Assembly: GCA_900323505.1 (NCBI GenBank)
Contig: OOIN01000038.1
Coordinates: 372,001 to 436,000, forward strand
DNA from: Ustilago trichophora
Lineage: Eukaryota; Basidiomycota; Ustilaginomycetes; Ustilaginales; Ustilaginaceae
Direction of reading: 5' to 3'
Length of the DNA stretch: 64,000 bases
Part shown: positions 40,291 to 49,258 of the stretch, one piece after another
How positions within the stretch are numbered: the first letter of the stretch is position 1
Layout of the letters: the number at the start of each line of letters is the position of its first letter
Notes under the pieces: model-generated
Told to the model about the DNA's origin: nothing
The model's input: only the letters and a program-made list of their open reading frames with translations
Database searches by the model: none
Program-made: the position numbers and the translations under genes

Positions 40291-41757
40291 TTACTCTTCA
40301 GAACTGGGTGTGGGGGATCTGGATTGTTCCTCAAAACGGACTTTGTTGATCAAGCTGCCAACTCCATGTGAGATTGTGACGGTAAAGACGTCCCCATGTT
40401 GCAAAGTTCGTCTGGGTTTGCTGGTCCAACCGATTCCAGCGGGGGTACTACGAGCCGATACCCAAATTTCTATTGTCAGCGATCAAATGTTGACATTCTG
40501 TCTTTTATCTACCATCGAGAGAAAGGCAAATGTACTTACCCGGTGAGAATGATCGTAGCCGCCTTCAAAGTTGTTCCTTGACTCAGGAACGATACGATCT
40601 TGGGGATGGAAAAGATGAGATCGCTCAAGTCGCTTTCTTGGACCACTTTGCCATTGAGCTTTCCTTGGATGGAAACTTTGGACCAATCCTTGATGGCGTC
40701 TCGATGGACTAGAGTGGGGCCGATGGGACAGCTCGAGTCGAAACCTTTGGAATAGCACCATTGCGACTGGGCAAATTGGGCTTTACGAGAGGAGACGTCG
40801 TTTGCGGCGGTGATTCTGTTGGTAATAGTTCAAAAAAGATAGCGAACACCTCCTTTCGAGTGATCAATGACCTCGTACTGATAAATAGGACTTGGGGATT
40901 GTGGTGGTGCGGGTTACTTACCCAAGAACATAGTCCATCGCCTCATCTTCGCTTACATTCTTGCAATCTTTGGCGAGAATGATCGCCACTTCAGCCTCGT
41001 AATCCGCCGCATCGTCGTCTACAAAGCTCTTTGGAATGACAATATCGTCCTCGTGATACATGAGCGCTGTTTCGGGCTTCAAAAATACGGTTGGCACGGT
41101 GGGGATTTCGAGCCCCACTTCCTTGGCATGCGAAACGTAATTGAGTCCAATGCAACGGATCGTACCTGGCACTTTAAGCGGCACCTCGGGCGGGAAGTCG
41201 GGGTCCTCCATGAAGAGCGGCAGCAGATGGTCGATGGCCCTTTGTTCACCCGTGAAAGGGCCAATTTCGCCCATCAGATCCCAAGCTTGGACGATATTGA
41301 CGAGGACCTCTCGACCATCGGCGACGGCTTGTCCGACGTCAATGTCGGGATCTACCGGCTCGCCGAGATATGCTTCGAATTGGTCGTAAGGGTTGTAGTC
41401 TGTGGGAACGAAGCGGACCAGGCGTCGAAAGCGTGGTCGTTTTGAGACTAGGGTGATTTCTGCTTCCGAGGAGGAGGAGGAAGAAGCGGAGGGAGAAGTT
41501 GGTGTGAGCGAGGGGGAAGGAGATGGTTGCGGTGTTGGCTCACGATGGCGAGCTCGTTTCGCGGGATTAGTGGCAGGTTCACTAGTGGATGCTACCGGGG
41601 GATCGGCGGGGCGGGTTCGGCGAGGCATGGTTGCGTTTGCCCACGGGAATGCTCGAGCTGAAGCAGAAAGTGAGATGGCGGCGTTACGACTTGCTATGCG
41701 AATCGGTGATGTATGGATCAATGATGTTGCCAAGGAAGGTCGAAGGATGCGTATCAT
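40291..41757 (-). CDS. FAH-family hydrolase (FAHD1/2-like), probable mitochondrial
   Basis: Three exons, 41757-40922, 40815-40540 and 40447-40291, with introns of 106 and 92 nt (both GTAAGT donors), giving 422 aa in frame. The family cleaves or decarboxylates acylpyruvate-type substrates with Mg. Motifs include IRCIGLNYVSHAKE, FLKPETALM, DYEAEVAIILAKDC, GITAANDVSSR, QWCYSKGFDSSCPIGP and TPAGIGW. The N-terminus (MIRILRPSLATSLIHTSPIR...) is basic and Ser-rich, like a mitochondrial presequence. It is followed by a Ser/Pro insert (about residues 50-95) unusual for the family. ATG 41757 was chosen for the presequence; ATG at MPRRTRP would lose it. The stop lies 2 bp from the TA flank of the transposon end, so the 3' UTR must be transposon DNA. 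Confidence 0.88.
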
Positions 41758-42023
41758 CTGCAATGTCTTGACGACGATCAAAGGAAGATGGTGGGAGAAC
41801 AAACATGGCCTGTGCAAGCTGCGCACAGGGCTTCCCCTTACAAAGCTTTCCTTGAATCGCCGCTCTTTTCGCCGGGCTACTGTATTGTGCACCCTAACAC
41901 TTTTTACAGTTTTCCACATCACCGGTGCCATGCGTCGTAACAAGCATACCTCCTCTCACCATTGCACCACCATCTCGTACCATGCTTAACACCAGATGAG
42001 CTGATGTCGAGCTCTCCTTCGCA
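41758..42023. promoter_or_regulatory. Compact divergent promoter, FAH hydrolase / antiporter
   Basis: Only 266 bp separate the two start codons, so both promoters share this stretch. No TATA-like element is obvious. The hydrolase frame stays open for 62 codons into it, but without protein-like sequence. Confidence 0.6.
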
Positions 42024-43817
42024 ATGAACGCATCGACAGATGCTTTACCCTACACTTCACCTTCAATTGTCACCGTCCTAGTCCTGGCGTCGTACCTCTT
42101 GTTCCTTTCGATCTTCTACCATGCCTTTCAGAAGCTCTTCTCTGCCGGCATCCTGGGCCCACTCGTGCTGGGAGCCATCTACGCCCGACCCTTAGGAAAT
42201 ATCTTACCCGAAGATGTTCAATCGACCATCCTTGCTATCGGCTACCTTGGTCTGATCCTTCTCATCGTGCAAGGCGGTTTGGAGGCGAGAATGGACATTT
42301 TGTCCAGCCCCAAGAATCTTACCATGGCGTTGCTGGTAGGCGCAACCGGAGTCGTGTTGCCCATTGGGATCAGTATGGCGCTCTTGCCTCCCGGATTTGG
42401 GTATGGTTATCTGGAGAGCTTTGCAATCGGCGCAGCATTGGCTTCAACAAGTTTGGGGACAACATTTGCTGTTTTGAGCTCGTTCAATGGGTCGTCCGAC
42501 AAGACTGCCGCCTCACGACATCAGACTGAAGATGGGAATGCAGAGAATGGTATCGCAGACACTCGTATTGGTACAATTCTGGTGGGAGCAGCGCTCCTGG
42601 ATGATATTGTGGGTCTGGTGATCACCAGCGTCATTACTGCTTTAGGTTCGTCGTCAGAATCACAACATGGCAGCAGCAGTGGCGGCGGCGTTATCGATGC
42701 GATTAAACCATGGACAATCGCACGTCCGATCGTCTCCTCCTTCCTTCTGCTTGTTGTGTCTTGGCTCTTAACACAATTTGCTCTTGCGCCGCTGGCAAGG
42801 AGGATCGCCGTTCCCTACATTGCTCGACTTGTGCATTCGGCGCGCACCCACGTCCGCTTCGATGGACCAGTCGCAGAGTTCCAAGCCTCGGGCGCCCACA
42901 AGGTGCTCAAAGCTTTCCACACAAATTGCAGACTGCAGCAGCTCGTGGCCATGACGCTCCTTATCTCGACCGTCCTAGCATATTCGGTCATTAGCGAAGA
43001 GATCGGTTCGTCCCTTCTCATCGGCGCCTTTTGCGCAGGAGCAATGATGAAGTATCTCTACGCTCTCTGGGACGAAGAAGATGACAGGAAGTCAACAGTG
43101 CTGCATGCGGATGCTGTCAAAGTGTGGTCACCAGATCACCTTCTCTCTAACACTACCGCACTCGGCGTGGTGCAGGATGTCATTTTGATGCCCTTTTTTT
43201 TCTCCAGCATCGGCTCGGCGATTCCGGTCAAGTCCATGTTTCAGGGTACAACAGTCTGGAGGGGGATCATATTTGCCGGCCTCATGGCATTTGCAAAAGT
43301 TTGTGCGGGAGGTTGGGTGCTTCTAGCCGACCTGCTTGAGCACAAGTGGTCAGAGAGGCGCTCGGAGGAGCAGGCGCAAAAGCACGTTCCTCGCCAACAA
43401 AGCGATCTAGATAATGCAACATCCCTGGAGCTGCAACCAGCACCAGCAGGAGAAGGAGCAGTCTCAAGCGCTTTGGCATCACCATTAGCCCGCCGCTCTT
43501 CGATACAAGCAGAAGTGGTCTCGGCGATCAGCTTGCCGGCCAACCCGTCACCAGCTCCTTTGGAACGACCTTTGGTCTGGCCAGCCGCTCTGTTCCTCGG
43601 CACAGCCCTAATGTCACGTGGGGAGATCGGCTTCCTCGTCATAAACATCGCCAGGCAAGGGGGGCTAGTCGATCAGCAAGCTTTCAACGTTGGAATCTGG
43701 GCCATCGTTCTCAACACATTGGCCGGCCCTGTATCGATAGGCATCCTGATGCGCTCAAAATACGGTCAGAACATCATGGGTCGAGGTGAAAACTCTCACC
43801 TGGGCCGTTGGAGCTGA
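42024..43817 (+). CDS. CPA2-type cation/proton antiporter
   Basis: Single-exon membrane protein of 597 aa with about 11-13 predicted hydrophobic segments: roughly residues 15-400, then a cytoplasmic Ser/Gln-rich loop (about 440-510), then the last two segments (515-585). CPA2/Kef features are LGPLVLGAIYARPLG near the N-terminus, GAALASTSLGTTFAVL, and the paired-Asp ion site in ALLDDIVGLVITSV (near 192-205). LFLGTALMSRGEIGFLVINIARQGG follows near the C-terminus. It should exchange Na or K for protons across the plasma or a vacuolar membrane; ion choice cannot be read from sequence. The start context is CGCAATGAACG. Confidence 0.87.
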   Translation: MNASTDALPYTSPSIVTVLVLASYLLFLSIFYHAFQKLFSAGILGPLVLGAIYARPLGNILPEDVQSTILAIGYLGLILLIVQGGLEARMDILSSPKNLTMALLVGATGVVLPIGISMALLPPGFGYGYLESFAIGAALASTSLGTTFAVLSSFNGSSDKTAASRHQTEDGNAENGIADTRIGTILVGAALLDDIVGLVITSVITALGSSSESQHGSSSGGGVIDAIKPWTIARPIVSSFLLLVVSWLLTQFALAPLARRIAVPYIARLVHSARTHVRFDGPVAEFQASGAHKVLKAFHTNCRLQQLVAMTLLISTVLAYSVISEEIGSSLLIGAFCAGAMMKYLYALWDEEDDRKSTVLHADAVKVWSPDHLLSNTTALGVVQDVILMPFFFSSIGSAIPVKSMFQGTTVWRGIIFAGLMAFAKVCAGGWVLLADLLEHKWSERRSEEQAQKHVPRQQSDLDNATSLELQPAPAGEGAVSSALASPLARRSSIQAEVVSAISLPANPSPAPLERPLVWPAALFLGTALMSRGEIGFLVINIARQGGLVDQQAFNVGIWAIVLNTLAGPVSIGILMRSKYGQNIMGRGENSHLGRWS

Positions 43818-44176
43818 TATTTGGCCTTCCAGTTGTACTATCATCGCTGCTTCACTGTCGATAGAGTTCATATCTAGGATGAACGGTTTTCATCTTGAAC
43901 TCAGGCTCGTGCTTGGCATGTCACGCGCTTTCTCAGCAAAACAAAAGTCTCGCGCCGCAGATCGCTCCAGACGCCGACGGAGATTCTCACATGCTTGTCT
44001 CGGTCATCGTGACTTTTGAAGTTGAAGTTGAATATGACAATGAACTGCAATGTATTCTAAATGAGCGTCGAATCAACAGGAATGATGTAGAACACCTTGA
44101 ACGTGAGCTTTGCAACAGCTGCCCGCTGCGATGGCTTTGTCATTTCGGGACGAAGAGCACCGGGTCAAGCTGCAAA
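43818..44176. other. Convergent 3' spacer, antiporter / kinase-hydrolase
   Basis: A 359-bp gap between two converging stops. It should hold both 3' UTRs. Nothing else is recognised. Confidence 0.5.
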
Positions 44177-47100
44177 TTAGGAGTTGGAAGGCGTCCAGAC
44201 GTTGGTCTTGAGACCAGAGCCACCGCTCTTTCTGCTCTCTTCGAAAGATTTGAGCAAAGTCGAGAGCTCCTTGCCGCTGCTGGAGCGTCGCATTTTAGGA
44301 GTCAGTGGCTTCTCGGGCGCATGGAATCTGCTCAGGGCGGGAGCGTCTGAAGAAAGCTGTTGTTGCATTCCTGCCTGACCACGCAAACGAGCCTCTTCGA
44401 TGGTCATCTGCGGGAATGAAGACTCGCGACCTGCGGAGGATGAAGACGCAGGTGTGCTCTGCTGCTCCTTATCGGATTCCTGCTGCTTGGCGCCCTTAGT
44501 GGTCGCTTCGGTGACCGTTTCGTCATCCGCGCCGAGGGCCTTTTGGGCTACCTGGGCAACGAAGCCTGGTGCCTTGGTCTCGGCCTCGACACCCAAAGCC
44601 CTGCGCTCTTCGCCCGATGGCCTTCCATCCAGCTCCCAATCTTCCTCGTCGGCGGGAGGGCCGCCGGCCTCGGCATCATCTTCATCATCGTCAACATCGC
44701 CGTCCGAACGCGAATGAGGAAGCGACACAATCTCGTTGATACCGCCATCAACCGCTGCTGACGAGCTGCTAGGGGTCATGGTGCCCGTGGACTCCTTGCC
44801 TTTGCCACTTGTCCCAGTAGCCTCCGAAGACTTCGAAGATGAAGCGCGTGTCGACTGCTGCTCTCCCGTTGCAGGATTGGCAGCCTCGCCTTGCGAAGTC
44901 TGCATACCGCCGCTAGCCATCTCTTTGTTGACAGCCGCTTCGCTGCGCTTGGTCGACGAAGACGAACGCGACTTGCCTCTCTTATCGAGAGCAGTGCGTA
45001 CAAAGTGTCTGGCACTCTGCAGCGCTTTCCTGCTAGCATCCAGGAAGAGGAAGGCCTGGAAGACGTGGACACAGTCTTCGTACAGTTCGTGACGCACTGC
45101 GACGCCCGAAAGGGAAGCTTTGTGCGCCAACAGGGTCACTTCGTCTCGCAGCACTTCGGCGTCTCCACACTGGATGAGCAGCGGAGGCAGGCCGTGCATG
45201 TCACCAAAGAGCGGAGAGACGTAAGGATGGGTGAGATACTTGTCGATGTTGTCACCGAGGTAGGCCCAGACTGGGTTCATGTGATCACCCGATTTGGGCA
45301 TAGGCAGGTAGTCGAACTCGGCGTTGGTGTCCCACGAATCGCAGGACATGGTAAGATCGACCCAGGGACTGAAGAGCATGGCACCGCTGGGAAGCTCGTA
45401 GTCGTTGTCTCGAAGGTAGTACATGAGCGCAAGCGCCAATCCACCACCAGCACTATCGGCGCCGAGCACAATGTTGCTGGGCGGGATACCTAGATCCTCA
45501 GTGAGGCGGAAGTAGGAGGCAACGCAGTCGTGCAGCGCGCCTGGGAACTGAGTGTCGGGAGCAAGACGGTAATTGATACCAAAGACTCGGCACTCGGTGT
45601 ACTTGGAGAGCGAGATGGTGAGTGGGCGATGTGTGGCGGCCGACATGACGAAATAGGCGCCACCATGGATGTAGAGAATGACGCGCTCCTTGCCCTTTTG
45701 CTTACCGCTGCGCCATTCTGCCTGGAGTCGACGCCAGGTCTGCTTGCCTACGACCCACTCTGCACTGATCTCTCGCTTGCCATCCTCGGCAGCGTCCGCT
45801 TCGGCAAGGAAGCCGCGCAATCCGCGCTTCTTGACGCGGAACGTGACTGGTGTGATGAGGCCATCCTTGGGAGTCGGGAGGAAGGCGCCTAGATCAAAGA
45901 CCTTCTGCAGTCCTTCGATCGAGGCGAATTCAGAGTACTCGGCAATGTCACGGAGAACACGGGTGAAGACGGAAGTCTCGATACCCCATGATTTCTTGGG
46001 CGGGCCGTAGATGGCATGCGATGCAACAGCAGTGCCGATGGTGACACCCTGCGACACGAGGAAGGGCAGGTAGCGCCAAGCGTTGGTGAAGGTGATCTTG
46101 GTGGGCTGTGTCCTCTTTGCAGCAGGGTTGAGACGTGCCGAAGCAGGCACCTCGGTCTTCTTGTATTGGTCCAAGAGCGAGTTGAGCGTCTTTGTCGACT
46201 CGTTGTCTTTTTTGTTTACAGATCGACTGGGACGACGAGGCTGATTGGCCGAGGCGGTTGGCGGCGCGGATGGGCGGATAGTAGCGTCAGAGTGACCGGT
46301 AGAAGAAGCAGAAGGGCTAGCCTGACCGTCAGCAACCATATCGCTGTTCTTTCGGGTGGAGCTAGAGTCCTGGCTATCGGTCTGAGGCTCGGCAGTTGGA
46401 TCGCGACCACGATTCAGAGTGGACTCGGCAGCCTGTGCTACGGCCGCGGTACCTGATGCGCCTCCTCGGGCAGCATTGGACTGCGAGGAAGAAGCTGACT
46501 TGCCCCAGCTTTCTGGCATGAGGACCATCATGACGGTCAAGTCAAGAGCCATGGCAGAGTCTCCACGTTCTTTGATGCGTTCTTCCTCCTTGCCAGCACC
46601 AGCCTCGGTCGAGGCGTCGAGTTCTGCAGGCTCCGTCGACATGGTGACAGTGGTGTGGGAGTTGGATCGCGCCGCATCTGCGCCAGAGGCACTCGTCGCC
46701 TCGACGGGAGAAGGAATGAGCGAGTCGCCGCGCTTGTGAGAAGAGAGATGTGTTGCGATGCTAAGCAAAGACTGCTGTTTTTGAGGCAGGGCATCGCCGC
46801 TCTGCTGACGCAAAGCATGAAGGCGCTGGAGATGGTTGACGGCCTCGACGGCAGTAACAGCCTTGCGAAGCTTGCGCATGGCGGTAAGGTTGCGAAGGGC
46901 GCGATCCTTGAGGCAGGCACCCTTGGCACTCTCCTCGTGCAGTGGAGGCAGGTTGGCGAGCCAGGGATGAGCGAGAGCCTGGCGTGCCGTCATCCGCTTG
47001 TCAGCAGGGCAGAGACAGTGGAGGATGAAGTCCTTGGCTGTGTCGGAGACCTCGGACCAGTACTCTGGTTCGAATTGGACGTCCATCTTGATGATCTGCT

Positions 47101-48409
47101 GGAAGAGAGAGGGCTGATCCTGACCATAAAAAGGTGTGTAGCCACCGAGAAGGGCGTAGGCGATGACACCGCTTGACCAGATATCGACGGCGGCGTTGTA
47201 GCCTTTGCCGAGCAGTACCTCTGGGGAGACGTACTGGGGGGAGCCACACGCTGTCATGAGGAGACCTTCTTCGGGGATGAAGCGAGAAAGGCCAAAGTCG
47301 GAGATGACAATGTCGCTTGGATCAGACTTGTCGCGCAAGAGGATGTTCTCTGGCTTCAAATCGCGATGGATGATGTCATGATCATGGAGGTAGGCGACAC
47401 CGTCGAGGATCTGCTTCATAATGTGACGGGCGTCCAATTCATTGTAGTGGACCTTTTCGACGAGGCGATCAAAGAGCTCACCACCTCTGCAGAGGTCAGT
47501 CACGATGAAGACACCTTCCTTGGTCTCGTAGAGATCCCACATCTTGATGATATTAGGATGCTCTACCTTTCCGAGAATGGTGATTTCTTCCTTGAGCATC
47601 TTTTCGTTGCTGTCCTTGAGGGGCTTTTTGGCGATAATCTTGAGTGCACGTTCTTGGCCGGTGGATTTGTCTACGACGGCTTTGACTACGGCAAAGGAGC
47701 CTTGGCCGAGGACCTGTGGGAGGACAGTGTACTTCTTGGAGAGCTGGACGGGGAGGAGGGGAGTGCCATCTTTCTCTGTTTCCTTGAACCAGGAGCGGAA
47801 AGCATGGTGGAGATGAGAGCCGACCATTCTGACCTGTTGTCGCTTGGACGATCTGGCACGATGAAGCGAACCGGCTGCTAGACCTCGGGACTGAACACGA
47901 TTGGGGTTTGTAGCAGGCCTGGCGGTGCTGGATGTTGATTCGCGAACGTCTATGCGATGATTATCGTCTCTGGAATTGCGCCTTTGGAAAAGGGAAGACA
48001 GGCGTTGCCTCGGCGAGGAAGACGAATCGGAGATGGTGACTGGGTTCGTGTTGGGCAACTGAGTTGGTGATGATGGAGGAGGAGGAGGAGGAGGAGGAGC
48101 GGAACGCAGAGGAGAGCGATGCTGAAGGTGAGCTGCCAGGATGCCGCGTAAGGAAGGCGGAGTGTTGGGTGGCTCGACTGTCTGCCTAGCGAGCGTATTG
48201 GCCGTGTCTCGAAGAGGCGGAGAAGTCGAAAAGTGAACGGCTCGAGTCTTTAACTGCGATACTCTGTCGGCGTCAGTGTGATTCTGGTGTGCGCGATCAA
48301 CTGAGCTTTGTCGGGATGTCTCCGAGTGACAATGGGGGTGGTGGGGAGATGTGATGGTGACGGATAGCTTGACCGAACCAGATCGAGTGGTGGATGGAGT
48401 ATCGGCCAT
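44177..48409 (-). CDS. CaMK-like protein kinase joined to an HSL-type alpha/beta hydrolase
   Basis: One uninterrupted 1410-aa frame. Residues 1-225 are disordered with a poly-Pro run. The kinase domain spans about 227-483: glycine loop LGQGSFAVVK, catalytic K257, IHRDLKPEN (D350), DFGLS (371-375), and SPE at the APE position. A basic helix at about 506-535 (AMRKLRKAVTAVEAV) suits calmodulin or autoinhibitory binding. After a 230-residue Ser-rich linker comes a hormone-sensitive-lipase-type hydrolase (about 770-1150): oxyanion HGGAYF (915), GADSAGG with nucleophile S986, Asp near D1083 and His near H1115. The C-terminal 250 residues are acidic and low complexity. Both catalytic sets look complete. 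M620 could start a separate hydrolase, but no stop divides the halves. Substrates are unknown. Confidence 0.85.
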   Translation of the reverse strand: MADTPSTTRSGSVKLSVTITSPHHPHCHSETSRQSSVDRAHQNHTDADRVSQLKTRAVHFSTSPPLRDTANTLARQTVEPPNTPPSLRGILAAHLQHRSPLRSAPPPPPPPPSSPTQLPNTNPVTISDSSSSPRQRLSSLFQRRNSRDDNHRIDVRESTSSTARPATNPNRVQSRGLAAGSLHRARSSKRQQVRMVGSHLHHAFRSWFKETEKDGTPLLPVQLSKKYTVLPQVLGQGSFAVVKAVVDKSTGQERALKIIAKKPLKDSNEKMLKEEITILGKVEHPNIIKMWDLYETKEGVFIVTDLCRGGELFDRLVEKVHYNELDARHIMKQILDGVAYLHDHDIIHRDLKPENILLRDKSDPSDIVISDFGLSRFIPEEGLLMTACGSPQYVSPEVLLGKGYNAAVDIWSSGVIAYALLGGYTPFYGQDQPSLFQQIIKMDVQFEPEYWSEVSDTAKDFILHCLCPADKRMTARQALAHPWLANLPPLHEESAKGACLKDRALRNLTAMRKLRKAVTAVEAVNHLQRLHALRQQSGDALPQKQQSLLSIATHLSSHKRGDSLIPSPVEATSASGADAARSNSHTTVTMSTEPAELDASTEAGAGKEEERIKERGDSAMALDLTVMMVLMPESWGKSASSSQSNAARGGASGTAAVAQAAESTLNRGRDPTAEPQTDSQDSSSTRKNSDMVADGQASPSASSTGHSDATIRPSAPPTASANQPRRPSRSVNKKDNESTKTLNSLLDQYKKTEVPASARLNPAAKRTQPTKITFTNAWRYLPFLVSQGVTIGTAVASHAIYGPPKKSWGIETSVFTRVLRDIAEYSEFASIEGLQKVFDLGAFLPTPKDGLITPVTFRVKKRGLRGFLAEADAAEDGKREISAEWVVGKQTWRRLQAEWRSGKQKGKERVILYIHGGAYFVMSAATHRPLTISLSKYTECRVFGINYRLAPDTQFPGALHDCVASYFRLTEDLGIPPSNIVLGADSAGGGLALALMYYLRDNDYELPSGAMLFSPWVDLTMSCDSWDTNAEFDYLPMPKSGDHMNPVWAYLGDNIDKYLTHPYVSPLFGDMHGLPPLLIQCGDAEVLRDEVTLLAHKASLSGVAVRHELYEDCVHVFQAFLFLDASRKALQSARHFVRTALDKRGKSRSSSSTKRSEAAVNKEMASGGMQTSQGEAANPATGEQQSTRASSSKSSEATGTSGKGKESTGTMTPSSSSAAVDGGINEIVSLPHSRSDGDVDDDEDDAEAGGPPADEEDWELDGRPSGEERRALGVEAETKAPGFVAQVAQKALGADDETVTEATTKGAKQQESDKEQQSTPASSSSAGRESSFPQMTIEEARLRGQAGMQQQLSSDAPALSRFHAPEKPLTPKMRRSSSGKELSTLLKSFEESRKSGGSGLKTNVWTPSNS

Positions 48410-49258
48410 GCTCCGAAGAAGGAATACGGGGGTCAGAGATCAGGGTTGTGACACTCTTGACAAGCGAGGCGAGCGAATAAGGGACACTGATTAAAAGCAA
48501 GGCTTAGCGTCGTGCAAGAGAGACAGAGTGTGTGTACAGCTCTCTGTGTAATACAGTAGCGTCGAGGTGTAGTGTGTTGGGTTGAAGACCAACAGCGTGA
48601 AAGCAGTCACGACGTATGCACAACACTTGCACTCGTTGGATCGGCATTTACTCTTCTCTCCTCTTCCACTCCTCTCTCGCTTTGTCTGACCGCATACAGG
48701 TCTCTCTCTCTCTAGCTCGCTCGCTCTTTGGTCAGCTCAGCTTATTCTTTGCGCTCAGCTGCCCCAGGGCTGTGTACTGTACTGTACTGTACTGCATGTG
48801 CTCTCCCAATTCCGAAAATCGTTATTTTTTTTATTTTTTTTTATTTTCTGCTTCCTCCACATATCCTGGCTCAGCCCTCAAGCAGTTCCCCCCCCAAAAG
48901 AGTTGTCGAGTCGCGTCTTGACGGCGGATTGTTCTTTTCAAATTCCGCCGCTTCTCACACACATGATGATGATGGTGATGGACCAACGCTCTGTGCCGCG
49001 ATCTGCTCTTCATCCGCATGCAATCCCAACCGCCTCATGGCCTTGGTCTGACTCCATCTCGAGCAAGCAGTCTTTCGGTATGAATACATTGTACACCATT
49101 GCCAACCATCAGCATTCAAACTCTGCACAAACTACTCAAGCCGACATGGCAACAGATTGGCTTTGAATGTTGGAAAATCAGTTCTTGAGCATGGTATACA
49201 GTATGGTTTGGTAGAGAAATCTAGCATCCTTAGACTTTTGGCCACAACATTGGCCTTT
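48410..49258. promoter_or_regulatory. Upstream region of the kinase-hydrolase gene
   Basis: An 849-bp gap between the kinase-hydrolase start and the stop of the ArAE/FUSC-like gene, both minus. It holds GTACT tandem units (48773-48795), an AT-rich T/A tract (48823-48847) and a short ATGATG run near 48964. No coding feature is seen. Confidence 0.5.

Noticed and set aside
41758..41943. 62-residue extension of the FAH hydrolase
   Set aside because: It occupies most of the 266-bp divergent promoter and would bury the mitochondrial-like presequence.
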